A stretch of DNA of 13,863 bases from Thermoleophilia bacterium (GTDB taxonomy: Bacteria; Actinomycetota; Thermoleophilia; Gaiellales; Gaiellaceae), in assembly GCA_014534155.1 (NCBI GenBank), contig JACVSB010000020.1, positions 1 through 13,863 of the forward strand, written 5' to 3'. Under the pieces are notes generated by a model. That model saw only the letters and a program-made list of their open reading frames with translations. It made no database searches and was not told the origin of the DNA. Of the stretch, positions 1-7,159 are shown piece by piece. The translations under genes and the position numbers were made by a program. Within the stretch, counting starts at the first letter, position 1; each line of letters opens with the position of its first letter.

Positions 1-207
1 AGCGGGCAGGGCGGCGCACTCTTTCGCGTCGATCCTGCGGCCTCGGACGCCCTCGTCGCCGCCACGAACGCGCGGGTCATGGAGATGCGCGGCCGAGCGA
101 TGCCCGGGTGGCTGCGCGTGGACGCTGAGGATCTCCGCAGCGAGGGGGAGCTGGCCGCGTGGGTGGCGCGCGGGCGGGACTACGCGCGCTCGCTGCCCGC
201 GAAGTAG
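1..207 (+). CDS. TfoX N-terminal domain protein (3' end only)
   Basis: Only the last 68 residues are visible; the gene starts before the window. The frame opens at base 1 and ends with TAG at 205-207. The visible part has the pattern of the C-terminal half of a TfoX/Sxy N-terminal domain: a strand with FRVDP, an ATNARVMEMRGRAMPGWLRV segment (family feature: Met-rich MEMRGRPM followed by GW.RV), then a helix with ELAAWVARG and the usual ending DYARSLPAK. Stand-alone TfoX_N proteins of about 110 residues are common in actinobacteria, and their role is mostly unknown. They should not be equated with the full competence regulator Sxy. It is followed by a 240-base gap and a gene on the opposite strand, so it looks unrelated to the amine cluster. 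Confidence 0.85.
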   Translation, partial: SGQGGALFRVDPAASDALVAATNARVMEMRGRAMPGWLRVDAEDLRSEGELAAWVARGRDYARSLPAK

Positions 208-447
208 TCGAATCCCCTGTCGAAGTGCTTGCCCACCCTCACGGAGGAGCGCAGAGCGCTGCGCGAGCTCGACGAGCGGGAGGCGGTCCTGCTTTCGCAG
301 CGGCGTATTGCGCCGCGGCGACGACGACCAACGCGTCGACCGCGACCCGCACGACGAGGGTCCGGGCGAGGTCGGGAGCCCGCTCGGGCGCCCTGCGCCC
401 GCCGCGGGCCCTCCGACCGCGCACGAGCGCCGCGTACGCCGGTCTGC

Positions 448-762
448 CTACGCCGTCGGCGTCAGCTCGTCCACGTAGACGTTCCAGGCCCGCACGTCGT
501 CGAGGGCGAAGACGCCGTTCTCGAGGAACGGATCCCCGGTCACGAGCTCTCGTGCCTCGTCCTCGCCGACGTTCTCGAGCACGATCACCGAGCCTGAGGA
601 GTCAGCGAACGGCCCGCCCATGACCATGGTCCCGCGTGCGACGAGCTCGTCCACGAACGCCGCGTGCTCGTCCCAGCCGGGCTGCGCCTCGGGGGCCCCG
701 CCCGTCCAGGTCGGCCCGGCGCGAAAGCGGACGAGAACCCGGACGACTCGCGTGCGCCCCAC
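448..762 (-). CDS. YCII-related (YciI family) protein
   Basis: A 104-residue protein, the usual length for a single YCII domain. The family fold is a ferredoxin-like alpha+beta barrel, often dimeric, with a conserved His and Asp proposed as an active site. Here the first strand is RVVRVLVRF (residues 5-13). The helix WDEHAAFVDELVARG carries His33. A MGGPFADSSGSVIVLE segment and the GDPF motif with Asp77 follow, then the C-terminal strand AWNVYV. The start chosen is GTG at 762, because the domain begins almost at once. No strong ribosome-binding site is visible and no other start fits better. The substrate is unknown for this family. Stop is TAG at 450-448. The next gene on the same strand upstream is the secreted protein starting at 1252, about 100 bases away, so co-transcription is possible but not shown. 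Confidence 0.85.
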   Translation of the reverse strand: MGRTRVVRVLVRFRAGPTWTGGAPEAQPGWDEHAAFVDELVARGTMVMGGPFADSSGSVIVLENVGEDEARELVTGDPFLENGVFALDDVRAWNVYVDELTPTA

Positions 763-859
763 ACCGGGGGAAACGGGTCCGGTCCGACGGGCATTCCAGA
801 CCCCGGCAGGAGAGCGGCCGGAGCCGACGAGCGTGCGGCCGCGGCGTGCTGGACGCGCG

Positions 860-1252
860 CTAGCCGGCCTTGGCGTTGGGACAGTGGATCGTCGTCCCGC
901 CGGGCTCGGCGAGGATCACCGCCTTGCTCGAGCGGTAGGCGAGGAAGGCCGTGTCGTGGTGGCCGCCGCCGATCAGTTCGCAGCTTGCGTTCCGGTACAC
1001 GCTCCGCTCGGTCACCGGAGTCGTGTGGAAGATCGCCCGGCACGTGAACGGGCCGGACACGAGCCCCGTGATCGGCCACTCGATGTCGCATTCGGCGGGG
1101 TGGAAGTAGTTGCCGTACCAGACGACGCAGCCGATCCCGGCGGGCGGCTCGCACAGGAGCACGCCGCCAACGGCCTGCGCCCTCGCTGGAGGAGGCCCGG
1201 CGAGCGCGAGCACGGCGAGGGCTGCGATTGTCGCTCCCAGGAGCGCCCGCAC
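860..1252 (-). CDS. Small secreted protein with six cysteines, unknown function
   Basis: I do not recognise a family. From GTG at 1252 the product is 130 residues. It begins with a clear Sec signal peptide: Arg at residue 2, a hydrophobic run ATIAALAVLALAG, then PPPARAQA, with likely cleavage after an Ala-x-Ala (ARAQA). The mature part of about 105 residues has six cysteines (contexts LLCEP, IGCVV, AECDI, FTCRA, ASCEL, IHCPN), enough for three disulfides. It is otherwise rich in Gly and beta-prone residues, suggesting a small disulfide-stabilised extracellular beta domain. The start is uncertain. In-frame GTG codons at 1312 and 1300 would add a charged 16-20 residue N-region. I prefer 1252 because the signal peptide is then normal and AGAGGA-like bases lie about 11 upstream. 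Stop is TAG at 862-860. Confidence 0.65.
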   Translation of the reverse strand: MRALLGATIAALAVLALAGPPPARAQAVGGVLLCEPPAGIGCVVWYGNYFHPAECDIEWPITGLVSGPFTCRAIFHTTPVTERSVYRNASCELIGGGHHDTAFLAYRSSKAVILAEPGGTTIHCPNAKAG

Positions 1253-1365
1253 TGCGAAGACGTTCCTCTCGCTCTCCGCCGAGGCGCCGCTCTCCGTCAC
1301 TCCACGTTTCACGTGCCACGAGTCTAGTACCGTCTGCAACGTACGACAAGACCTATGCTGGCGGC
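1253..1365. promoter_or_regulatory. Divergent intergenic region with a candidate leaderless promoter for the GSAM-like gene
   Basis: This gap separates the secreted-protein gene (minus) from the aminotransferase (plus). On the plus strand TATGCT at 1354-1359 fits the -10 pattern TAnnnT. It lies so that transcription would begin at or next to the ATG at 1366, which would give a leaderless mRNA as is common in actinobacteria. I see no convincing -35 box. The octamer AGTCTAGT at 1321-1328 recurs in the other divergent gap at 4981-4988. Its complement contains TAGACT, a -10-like hexamer for the minus strand. If the minus-strand gene starts at GTG 1312, its mRNA could also be leaderless. All of this is motif reading only. 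Confidence 0.3.
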
Positions 1366-2535
1366 ATGGACACCGCGACCGCGCCGCTTGCCGGTCTCGC
1401 CGAGCGCGCCCGCCGCGTCCTCCCGGGCGGCAACACCCGCACGACCCTGTTCGTCCCTCCGCACCCGCCGTACGCCGAGCGGGGAGAGGGCTACGAGCTG
1501 GTCGACGCCGAGGGCCACCGGCTGGTCGACCTACACGGGAACTACACCGCTCTCGTGCACGGCCACGCGCATCCGGCGATCGTGGCCTGCGCGACCGAGG
1601 CTGTCCGCCGCGGGTCCGCATTCGGCCTGCCCACCGAGGCCGAGATCGCGCTCGCCGAGACGCTCGCCGAGCGGGTCGGAGTGGTCGAGCGGGTTCGCTT
1701 CACGAGCTCGGGGACTGAGGCTGTCATGATGGCGGTTCGTGCCGCCCGGGCCGCGACGGGCCGCGCGGCCCTCCTGCGCTTCCGCGGCTCGTACCACGGC
1801 ACGTACGACGCTGTCGTGGAAGAGCCCGCCGACGGCGTCCCGGCGAGCGTCCACGACGATGTCCTCTCGGTTCCGGCCGGCGACGAGGCGGCATTCCTCG
1901 CCGCGCTCGAGGGGCGCGGAGGGGAGCTCGCCTGCGTCCTGCTCGACCTCATGCCGCACCGCGACGGCCTCCGCGAGGTTTCCCCCGGCTTCGCGCGGCT
2001 TGTCCGCGAGGAGACGGCGAAGCGGGGCATCGTGCTCGTCGTCGACGAGGTGGTCACGTTCCGGCTCGCCGCCGGAGGCCTCCAGGAGGACTACGGGATC
2101 GGGGCAGACCTCGTGGCCTTCGGGAAGGTGATCGGCGGCGGGTTCCCGGTCGGCGCCTTCGGCGGGCGGGCCGAGATCATGGACCTGTTCGACCCGTCGC
2201 GCGACGGCGCCGTCCCTCACGGCGGGACGTTCTCGGCAAACCCCGTCTCGATGCGCGCGGGCCAGGCCGCGCTCGAGCTCCTCGACGAGGACGAGATCGC
2301 CCGCATCGCGGGCCTCGGCGAGCGCCTGCGCGGGAACCTCGCCGATCTCGGGCTGGAGGTCCGCGGGCGGGGCTCGCTCCTCTACCTCGACGGGCTCGCC
2401 GGGGCGCCCGAGCGCTGGTGGCGCCTGTACGAGGCCGGGCTCCTCGTCACGCCGAGCGGCCTCGCCGCGGTCTCGACGCCGATGGACGAGGCCGCGATCG
2501 ACGAGGCCGCCGCGCGGGTCGAAGCCGCCCTCTGA
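1366..2535 (+). CDS. Class III aminotransferase, glutamate-1-semialdehyde aminomutase-like
   Basis: A 389-residue PLP enzyme of the fold-type I class III group, closest in pattern to the COG0001 (GSAM-like) branch. Seen motifs: N-terminal LPGGNTRTT (residues 19-27), typical of this branch; SSGTEA at 114-119 for the PLP phosphate; FRGSYHGTYD at 139-148; VVDEVV with Asp227 pairing with the pyridine nitrogen; and AFGKVIGGGFPVGAFGG with Lys254 as the Schiff-base lysine. The C-terminal domain is short but complete. Heme-pathway HemL proteins are usually about 430 residues, and no heme gene is nearby, so a role on a beta- or gamma-amino acid or amino-acid derivative is more likely. The start at ATG 1366 matches the family N-terminus; the frame is open further upstream but with no supporting signal. 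It ends 6 bases before the stop of the convergent BNR gene. It belongs to a different subfamily from the two aminotransferases at 5019 and 7160. Confidence 0.9.
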   Translation: MDTATAPLAGLAERARRVLPGGNTRTTLFVPPHPPYAERGEGYELVDAEGHRLVDLHGNYTALVHGHAHPAIVACATEAVRRGSAFGLPTEAEIALAETLAERVGVVERVRFTSSGTEAVMMAVRAARAATGRAALLRFRGSYHGTYDAVVEEPADGVPASVHDDVLSVPAGDEAAFLAALEGRGGELACVLLDLMPHRDGLREVSPGFARLVREETAKRGIVLVVDEVVTFRLAAGGLQEDYGIGADLVAFGKVIGGGFPVGAFGGRAEIMDLFDPSRDGAVPHGGTFSANPVSMRAGQAALELLDEDEIARIAGLGERLRGNLADLGLEVRGRGSLLYLDGLAGAPERWWRLYEAGLLVTPSGLAAVSTPMDEAAIDEAAARVEAAL

Positions 2536-2541
2536 CCCGCC

Positions 2542-3522
2542 TCAGGCGCCCGCGAAGGCGAGGGCACGCACGGCCGGGAGCGACGCGCCGCGTACCGGGC
2601 ACCGGCGCCAGCGCTCGCCCTGGTCACGGCTCTCCCAGACCTCGCCGTCCGAGAGGCCCGCGATCAGGCGCCCGTCCGCGGCGACGAGCGCGTAGGGCAT
2701 GCCGGGCAGGCGGTCGGGAAGCCCACCCGAGAGCGCCTGCCAGGGAGTAGCGCCGCGCCGGCGGTAGATGCGCGCCTGCGGGTCGCCGCCGCCGTGGGCG
2801 GCGTACGGCCCGGTGCTGGCGGAGACGTACCAGAGGTCCGCGTCCTCCGGATCAACCGCGACGGACCAGGTGTAGTGGCGGTCACGGCCCTCGTCGGCCG
2901 GGTGCCAGCTCTCCCCTGCGTCCTCGCTGTAGGCAGCGCCGCCGCCGCCCGCCTCGTAGGCGCGGCCGCGTGCGCGGGGGTGCCAGGCGAGCGAGTGCAC
3001 GTCAGGTTGCGCGCCCGGACGATGGTCCTGCCACGTCTCGCCGCCGTCCGACGTGCGCATGAGGCCTCCGAGCTCGATCCCGACGAGGAGGAGCCCCGCC
3101 TCGTGCGGACTCGGCGCGATCCAACGGACGTGCGAGGTCCACGGGCGGGGGGGAAACTTCCACGTGGGCCGGGAGGGAAGCGCGAGGAGGCCGTCGAGCG
3201 CGCGCCAGCCGGCACCGCCATCATCGCTTCGATAGAGCCGGCTCGGCTCCGTCCCCGCGTAGACCGCGCCGTCGCTCGGGCTCACCGCCAGCGAGAAGAC
3301 CTCAGGCTCCGGCAGCCCGCAGTCGCTCCAGATCCGGCCCCCGTCCTCGCTTCGCCGGACCCCTCCCCCGCGCAGCCCGGCATAGACCGTGTCGGGATCC
3401 CGGGGATCGACCGCAAGGCACTGCGCGCCGGTTCCGAGCAGGGAGAGCTCGAGAGACCACCCGTCGTCTGCCTCGTCGAGCCGCCCGATCCCGTCCCCAG
3501 TCGCCGCGTACAGGCGCGCCAT
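2542..3522 (-). CDS. BNR/sialidase-type beta-propeller repeat protein
   Basis: A 326-residue protein made almost wholly of BNR (Asp-box) repeats of the form S-x-D-x-G-x-x-W: SEDGGRIW (about residue 58), SDDGGAGW (about 99), SDGGETW (about 163), SEDAGESW (about 199) and SRDQGERW (about 304). Between them are strand pairs such as DTVYAGLRGGGVRRS and GAVYAGTEPSRLYRS. This is the pattern of 'WD40/YVTN/BNR-like' or VPS10-like propellers related to photosystem II assembly factor Ycf48. I see no signal peptide, membrane segment or sialidase catalytic Arg triad context, so enzyme activity is not supported; a binding or scaffold role is possible. The ATG at 3522 gives a natural propeller start (ARLYAATGDGIGRL). 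It lies 48 bases downstream of the aldehyde dehydrogenase stop on the same strand, so it may be the second gene of that transcript. No functional link to amine metabolism is evident. Confidence 0.85.
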   Translation of the reverse strand: MARLYAATGDGIGRLDEADDGWSLELSLLGTGAQCLAVDPRDPDTVYAGLRGGGVRRSEDGGRIWSDCGLPEPEVFSLAVSPSDGAVYAGTEPSRLYRSDDGGAGWRALDGLLALPSRPTWKFPPRPWTSHVRWIAPSPHEAGLLLVGIELGGLMRTSDGGETWQDHRPGAQPDVHSLAWHPRARGRAYEAGGGGAAYSEDAGESWHPADEGRDRHYTWSVAVDPEDADLWYVSASTGPYAAHGGGDPQARIYRRRGATPWQALSGGLPDRLPGMPYALVAADGRLIAGLSDGEVWESRDQGERWRRCPVRGASLPAVRALAFAGA

Positions 3523-3570
3523 CCCGCACAGCGTAGGTCTTCGCGCCCGCCGGCGCGGCGTTGTCGAGGC

Positions 3571-4944
3571 CTAGCCCGTAGCGATGAAGACGTTCTTGAG
3601 CTCGGTGTAGTAGTCGAGCGCGCGCGGGCCGAGCTCGCGGCCGACACCCGACTGCTTGAACCCGCCGAAGGGGGTGGAGACGCGGACGGACGTGTTCGAG
3701 TTGACCGAGAGCGTTCCGGTCTCGAGGCCGCGGGCGACCCGCAGCGCCTTCGCCCCGTCGCGCGTCCAGATCGACCCGGAGAGGCCGTAGATCGTCTCGT
3801 TCGCAAGCCGCACCGCCTCGTCCTCGCCGTCGAAGGGGATGACTGCGGCGACCGGGCCGAAGATCTCCTCCCGCGCCGCGCGGTCGTCGTTCGAGATCGG
3901 CGAGAGCACGGTCGGCGGGAACCAGAACCCCGGCCCATTCGGCGCAGGGCCGCGGAACGCGACGGGCGCGCCGTCCTCCACGTACGAGGCCACCTTCTCC
4001 CGCTGGGCCGCGGAGATGAGCGGCCCCATCTCCGTCTCGTCGGCGAGCGGGTCGCCGACCCGAAGGGCCGCGACCCCCGCTTCTAGGCGCTCCAGGAAGG
4101 CGTCGAGCGCAGGCCGCTCGACGAGGATGCGCGAGCGCGCGCAGCAGTCCTGCCCGGCGTTCCCGAACACGGCCGACGGGGCGGCAGCGGCCGCGCGCTC
4201 GAGATCGGCGTCGGCGAAGACGATGTTCGCGGACTTGCCGCCGAGCTCGAGCGTCACGCGCTTGATCGAGCGCGACGCGAGCTCGCCGATCCGGCGGCCG
4301 ACGGCCGTGGAGCCGGTGAAGGCGACCTTGGCCACGTCGGGATGCTCGACGATCCGCTCGCCGACGACGCGGCCCGGCCCGTTGACGACGTTCAGGACGC
4401 CCTCCGGGACACCCGCGTCCCGAGCGAGGCGCTCGAGCTCGAGCGCCGTCAGCGGGGTCAGCTCGGCGGGCTTGAGGACGACGGTGTTCCCGGCCGCGAG
4501 CGCCGGCGCGACCTTCCAGGAGGCGATGGCGAGCGGGAAGTTCCAGGGCGTGATGAGCCCGACGACACCGAGCGGCTCGCGAAAGGTCAGGTCGACGCCC
4601 CCCGCGACGGGGATCGTCTCGCCCAGCAGCCGCTCCGGCGCGCCCGAGTAGTACGTGAACGTGTCCGCGACCATGGCGACCTCGCCCCGGGCGTCCGAGA
4701 TCGGCTTGCCGACGTTGCGGGCCTCCAGCTGCGCAAGGTCCTCGGCGGCTGCCTCCACAGCCTCGGCGACGCGGCGAAGCAGGCGCGCGCGGTCCGCCGG
4801 CGCCACCGCGCGCCAGCCGGGGAACGCGTTCCGCGCGCGTTCGACCGCGGCATCAGCGTCCTCGACTCCCGCGCGCGGAAGCTCCGCGAGCACGTCTTCA
4901 GTCGCGGGCTCGAGGAGCTGCATCGTCTCGGTCGTCGCGCCCAT
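3571..4944 (-). CDS. NAD(P)+-dependent aldehyde dehydrogenase, probably acting on an aminoaldehyde
   Basis: A 457-residue member of the ALDH superfamily, slightly shorter than the usual 470-500 but complete. Oxidises an aldehyde to a carboxylate in the cytoplasm. Seen motifs: TPWNFPLAI (132-140) with oxyanion-hole Asn135; VVLKPAE with Lys158 for cofactor binding; FTGSTAVG (209-216) at the nucleotide fold; LELGGKSA with general-base Glu234; GNAGQDCCA with nucleophile Cys267; EEIFGP with Glu360; and TPFGGFKQSGVGRE near the C-terminus. The overall pattern resembles the betaine-aldehyde / gamma-aminobutyraldehyde / PuuC-like groups. Divergent from the aminotransferase operon at 5019 with a shared 74-base gap, it is the obvious candidate for oxidising aldehydes made by that operon. 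The start at ATG 4944 has AGGGGG eight bases upstream; Met8 is a weaker alternative. The exact substrate cannot be read from sequence alone. Confidence 0.92.
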   Translation of the reverse strand: MGATTETMQLLEPATEDVLAELPRAGVEDADAAVERARNAFPGWRAVAPADRARLLRRVAEAVEAAAEDLAQLEARNVGKPISDARGEVAMVADTFTYYSGAPERLLGETIPVAGGVDLTFREPLGVVGLITPWNFPLAIASWKVAPALAAGNTVVLKPAELTPLTALELERLARDAGVPEGVLNVVNGPGRVVGERIVEHPDVAKVAFTGSTAVGRRIGELASRSIKRVTLELGGKSANIVFADADLERAAAAAPSAVFGNAGQDCCARSRILVERPALDAFLERLEAGVAALRVGDPLADETEMGPLISAAQREKVASYVEDGAPVAFRGPAPNGPGFWFPPTVLSPISNDDRAAREEIFGPVAAVIPFDGEDEAVRLANETIYGLSGSIWTRDGAKALRVARGLETGTLSVNSNTSVRVSTPFGGFKQSGVGRELGPRALDYYTELKNVFIATG

Positions 4945-5018
4945 CCGCCTCGCCCCCTGGACCCCCTCGCTGATCGGGTTAGTCTAGTCCTTCGAGGTCG
5001 TTCCGTTCCCTATTTTCC
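4945..5018. promoter_or_regulatory. Shared divergent promoter region between aldehyde dehydrogenase and the aminotransferase operon
   Basis: The 74-base gap drives both arms of the putative amine cluster. The plus strand has TAGTCT (4980-4985), a TAnnnT -10 candidate giving a leader of about 27 bases, and a T-rich patch TATTTT (5011-5016), unusual in this GC-rich DNA but too close to the GTG at 5019 to be its own -10. The minus strand carries TAGACT (4987-4982) as a -10 candidate for the aldehyde dehydrogenase. Upstream of it on the same strand is the direct repeat GGAACGGAAC (5009-5000), whose GGAAC resembles an ECF sigma -35 element. The octamer AGTCTAGT (4981-4988) also occurs at 1321-1328. 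No regulator gene lies in the window. Confidence 0.35.
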
Positions 5019-6398
5019 GTGGAGGCGGCGCTGACGCAGGCCGGCATTTCGAGCAGCGAGACGAGGGTCTTCCCGCCGGAGCTCGACCGGCGCTACCCCG
5101 TCGCCGTGCGCGGGGAGGGGGTCTGGCTCGAGGACAAGGAGGGAAAACGGTACCTCGACGCCATGAGCGGCGGCTCGATGGCGGCGTCTCTCGGGTACGG
5201 ACGACGCGACCTAATCGCGGCGGCGCGCGAGCAGGCCCGGCGCGTCGCGTACGTGCACAACGAGTACCTGACGAGCGAAGCCCAGGAACGGCTCGCGCGT
5301 GAGCTCGTCGCCCTCGCGCCGGAAGGGTTCGCGCGCGCCTACTTCGTCACGGGAGGTGCCGAAGCGAACGAGGCGGCGCTCCGCCTCACGCGGGCCTACC
5401 ACGCGGAGCGCGGCGAGGCGGGCCGCTGGCGAATCATCTCCATGGCGCAGGCCTACCACGGCCCCACCGTCGGCACGCTGGCGCTGACGGGCCGTCCGGG
5501 CCTTCACGGACCCCTGGCGCCCTACTTCCCCAGCTTCCTGCATATCCCTCCGACGACGTCCCGCTTCGACCCGACCGGCGAGGCGGCGCTCGAGGCGCTC
5601 GACCGCATCCTCGCCCAGGTCGGGCCGGAGACGGTCTCGGCCTTCTTCTGCGAGCCGATCGGCGCCGCCGCGTTGCCGGCGCACCGCCCGCCCGACCGCT
5701 TCTGGGAGGGACTCGCCGCGCGAAGAGAGGAGCACGGCTTTCTCGTCTGCTTCGACGAGATCGTGACCGGCCTCGGCAGGACCGGGAACTGGTTCGCGGC
5801 GACCGACCTTCCGCTCGTCCCGGACGTGATCGCGACGGCGAAGGGCCTGGGTGCAGGCTACACGGCGATCGGCGCAGCCCTTTGCCGGGAGCACGTCTAC
5901 GAGGCGGTCGCGCAGGGCTCCGGCAGCTTCCCGCTCGGCCACACGTGGAGCGGAGCCCCGCTCTCCTGCGCCGTGGGCCTCGCCGTCCTCGACGCGCTCC
6001 GTCGCGAGGGGCTCGTCGAGCGCGTGCGCCAGCGCGGCCCCCGCTTGCGTGACGAGCTCGAGGACGCGCTCGGCGACGTCCCTTTCGTCCACGACGTACG
6101 CGGGCACGGGTTCCTGCTCGGCGTCGAGTACGCCGATCCGCGCGACGGCGCCTTCCTGCCCCCCGAGCTCGGCGTCGCGGGGAAGATCGACGAGACCGCC
6201 CTCGAGAGCGGGCTGATCCTCCTTTCCACCCAGCCGACGGGAGACGGCTACGCGGGCGACCAGACGCTCTTCGCGCCGGCCTTCACCGCGAGCGACGGGG
6301 AGCTTGCCGAGATGGTCGAGCGCTTCGCGGCGGCCGCACGCCGCGTTTGGGCGGCGGTCGAATCCCGTCTCCAGTCGGCACCCGTGGGGGCGCGGTGA
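5019..6398 (+). CDS. Class III aminotransferase A (first gene of the amine operon)
   Basis: A 459-residue PLP-dependent class III (omega-amino acid/diamine type) aminotransferase. Seen motifs: TGGAEANEAALRL (111-123) for the PLP phosphate; AYHGPTVGTLALTG (145-158) with the ring-stacking Tyr; FFCEPIGAAALP; FDEIVTGLGRTG (245-256) with Asp246; ATAKGLGAGY with Schiff-base Lys275; GHTWSGAPLSCAVGL; and the C-terminal RGHGFLLGVEYADPRDG. The start is GTG at 5019. It is the only in-frame start before the domain, since a stop codon lies at 4980 in this frame, and it has no clear Shine-Dalgarno sequence. Its stop overlaps the amidotransferase start by four bases. It is clearly paralogous to the aminotransferase at 7160: over residues about 205-375 well over half of positions match by eye. 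Likely role: transfers the free amino group of a diamine, gamma-glutamyl-diamine or omega-amino acid to a keto acid. The substrate is inferred from context. Confidence 0.9.
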   Translation: MEAALTQAGISSSETRVFPPELDRRYPVAVRGEGVWLEDKEGKRYLDAMSGGSMAASLGYGRRDLIAAAREQARRVAYVHNEYLTSEAQERLARELVALAPEGFARAYFVTGGAEANEAALRLTRAYHAERGEAGRWRIISMAQAYHGPTVGTLALTGRPGLHGPLAPYFPSFLHIPPTTSRFDPTGEAALEALDRILAQVGPETVSAFFCEPIGAAALPAHRPPDRFWEGLAARREEHGFLVCFDEIVTGLGRTGNWFAATDLPLVPDVIATAKGLGAGYTAIGAALCREHVYEAVAQGSGSFPLGHTWSGAPLSCAVGLAVLDALRREGLVERVRQRGPRLRDELEDALGDVPFVHDVRGHGFLLGVEYADPRDGAFLPPELGVAGKIDETALESGLILLSTQPTGDGYAGDQTLFAPAFTASDGELAEMVERFAAAARRVWAAVESRLQSAPVGAR

Positions 6399-7111
6399 GC
6401 GAGGCGCCGACGACGACCGGCGGGCGCTGGAGGGCGCTCGTCATCCAGCACGAAGCGCCGACGCCGCCCGGGCTGATCAAGCAGTGGCTGGAAGAGCGGG
6501 GCGCCGAGGTTGAGATCCTTCGCATCGACGAGCGCGATCCGCATGACATCGATCCCCGCGAGTACGCCCTCATCGTCTCGCTCGGCTCGGAGTTCGGGGC
6601 GTACCAGGACGACCTCGAGTGGATCTCGCACGAGATGGACTTGTTGAAGCAGGCCACGGAGAACGACGTCCCCATCCTCGGGGTCTGCTTCGGCGGTCAG
6701 CTCCTCGCCCGCGTCCTCGGCGGGCAGGTGTTCCGCTCGCCGAAGCAGGAGATCGGCTGGCTCCCCGTGGGCAGCACGGACACGGAGCTCGTCCCGGAGG
6801 GGCCGTGGTTCCAGTGGCACTTCGACACCTTCACGCCGCCGCCTGGAGCGCGCGTCGTGGCAGAGAACCAGGTCGGCCCGCAGGCCTACGTGATCGGACG
6901 AAGCCTGGGAGTCCAGTTCCACCCGGAGGTGACACCCGAGATCATGGAGAGCTGGGTCAAGGCGTACCGCCACGAGCTGGACGAGCACGGCGTCGATCCC
7001 GACCGGCTGCTCGAGCAGACGCTCGCGGCGAGCGAGACCACGCGCGCCACGAGCCTCGCGCTGCTCGACCGCTTCCTCGAACAGGTCGCCCGGCCGGCGA
7101 AACCGGCGTGA
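6395..7111 (+). CDS. Class I glutamine amidotransferase (GMP-synthase-like GATase1)
   Basis: A 238-residue stand-alone class I amidotransferase domain. The triad is intact: nucleophile Cys98 in VPILGVCFGGQ, and His176 and Glu178 in GVQFHPEVT. The oxyanion strand motif LIVSLGSEFGAY lies at 59-70. The elbow GVCFGG is that of the GMP-synthase-like branch (cd01741 type); PuuD-type gamma-glutamyl-GABA hydrolases have GICRG-like elbows of the peptidase C26 family. No synthetase partner domain is fused. In context with a GS-like ligase the better guess is hydrolysis of a gamma-glutamyl amide to release glutamate, as AtdA2 does beside the ligase AtdA1 in aniline degradation. Supplying ammonia to a partner is the alternative. 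The start is GTG at 6395, overlapping the previous TGA (GTGA), so translation is probably coupled. The C-terminal 50 residues form a helical extension beyond the core domain. Confidence 0.88.
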   Translation: MSEAPTTTGGRWRALVIQHEAPTPPGLIKQWLEERGAEVEILRIDERDPHDIDPREYALIVSLGSEFGAYQDDLEWISHEMDLLKQATENDVPILGVCFGGQLLARVLGGQVFRSPKQEIGWLPVGSTDTELVPEGPWFQWHFDTFTPPPGARVVAENQVGPQAYVIGRSLGVQFHPEVTPEIMESWVKAYRHELDEHGVDPDRLLEQTLAASETTRATSLALLDRFLEQVARPAKPA

Positions 7112-7159
7112 CCGAAAGGCGCCGGATGCGGACGTCGCGTCGTCCATCGCGAGGATGCA

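Noticed and set aside
239..424. A 61-codon minus-strand frame in the 208-447 gap
   Set aside because: It starts with GTG, is Arg/Ala-rich with a weak hydrophobic patch, has no motif and no ribosome-binding site; composition fits non-coding GC-rich DNA. I see nothing else supportable in this gap.
1366..2535. Calling the GSAM-like gene hemL
   Set aside because: It is shorter than usual HemL, there are no heme genes nearby, and non-heme enzymes of this branch are common.
5011..5016. TATTTT as the -10 box of aminotransferase A
   Set aside because: The expected start site would fall inside or after the GTG at 5019, the only usable start codon; TAGTCT at 4980-4985 fits better.
6395..7111. Calling the amidotransferase PuuD
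   Set aside because: The nucleophile elbow and His/Glu block belong to the GMP-synthase-like branch rather than the peptidase C26 branch; only the role, not the orthology, may match.
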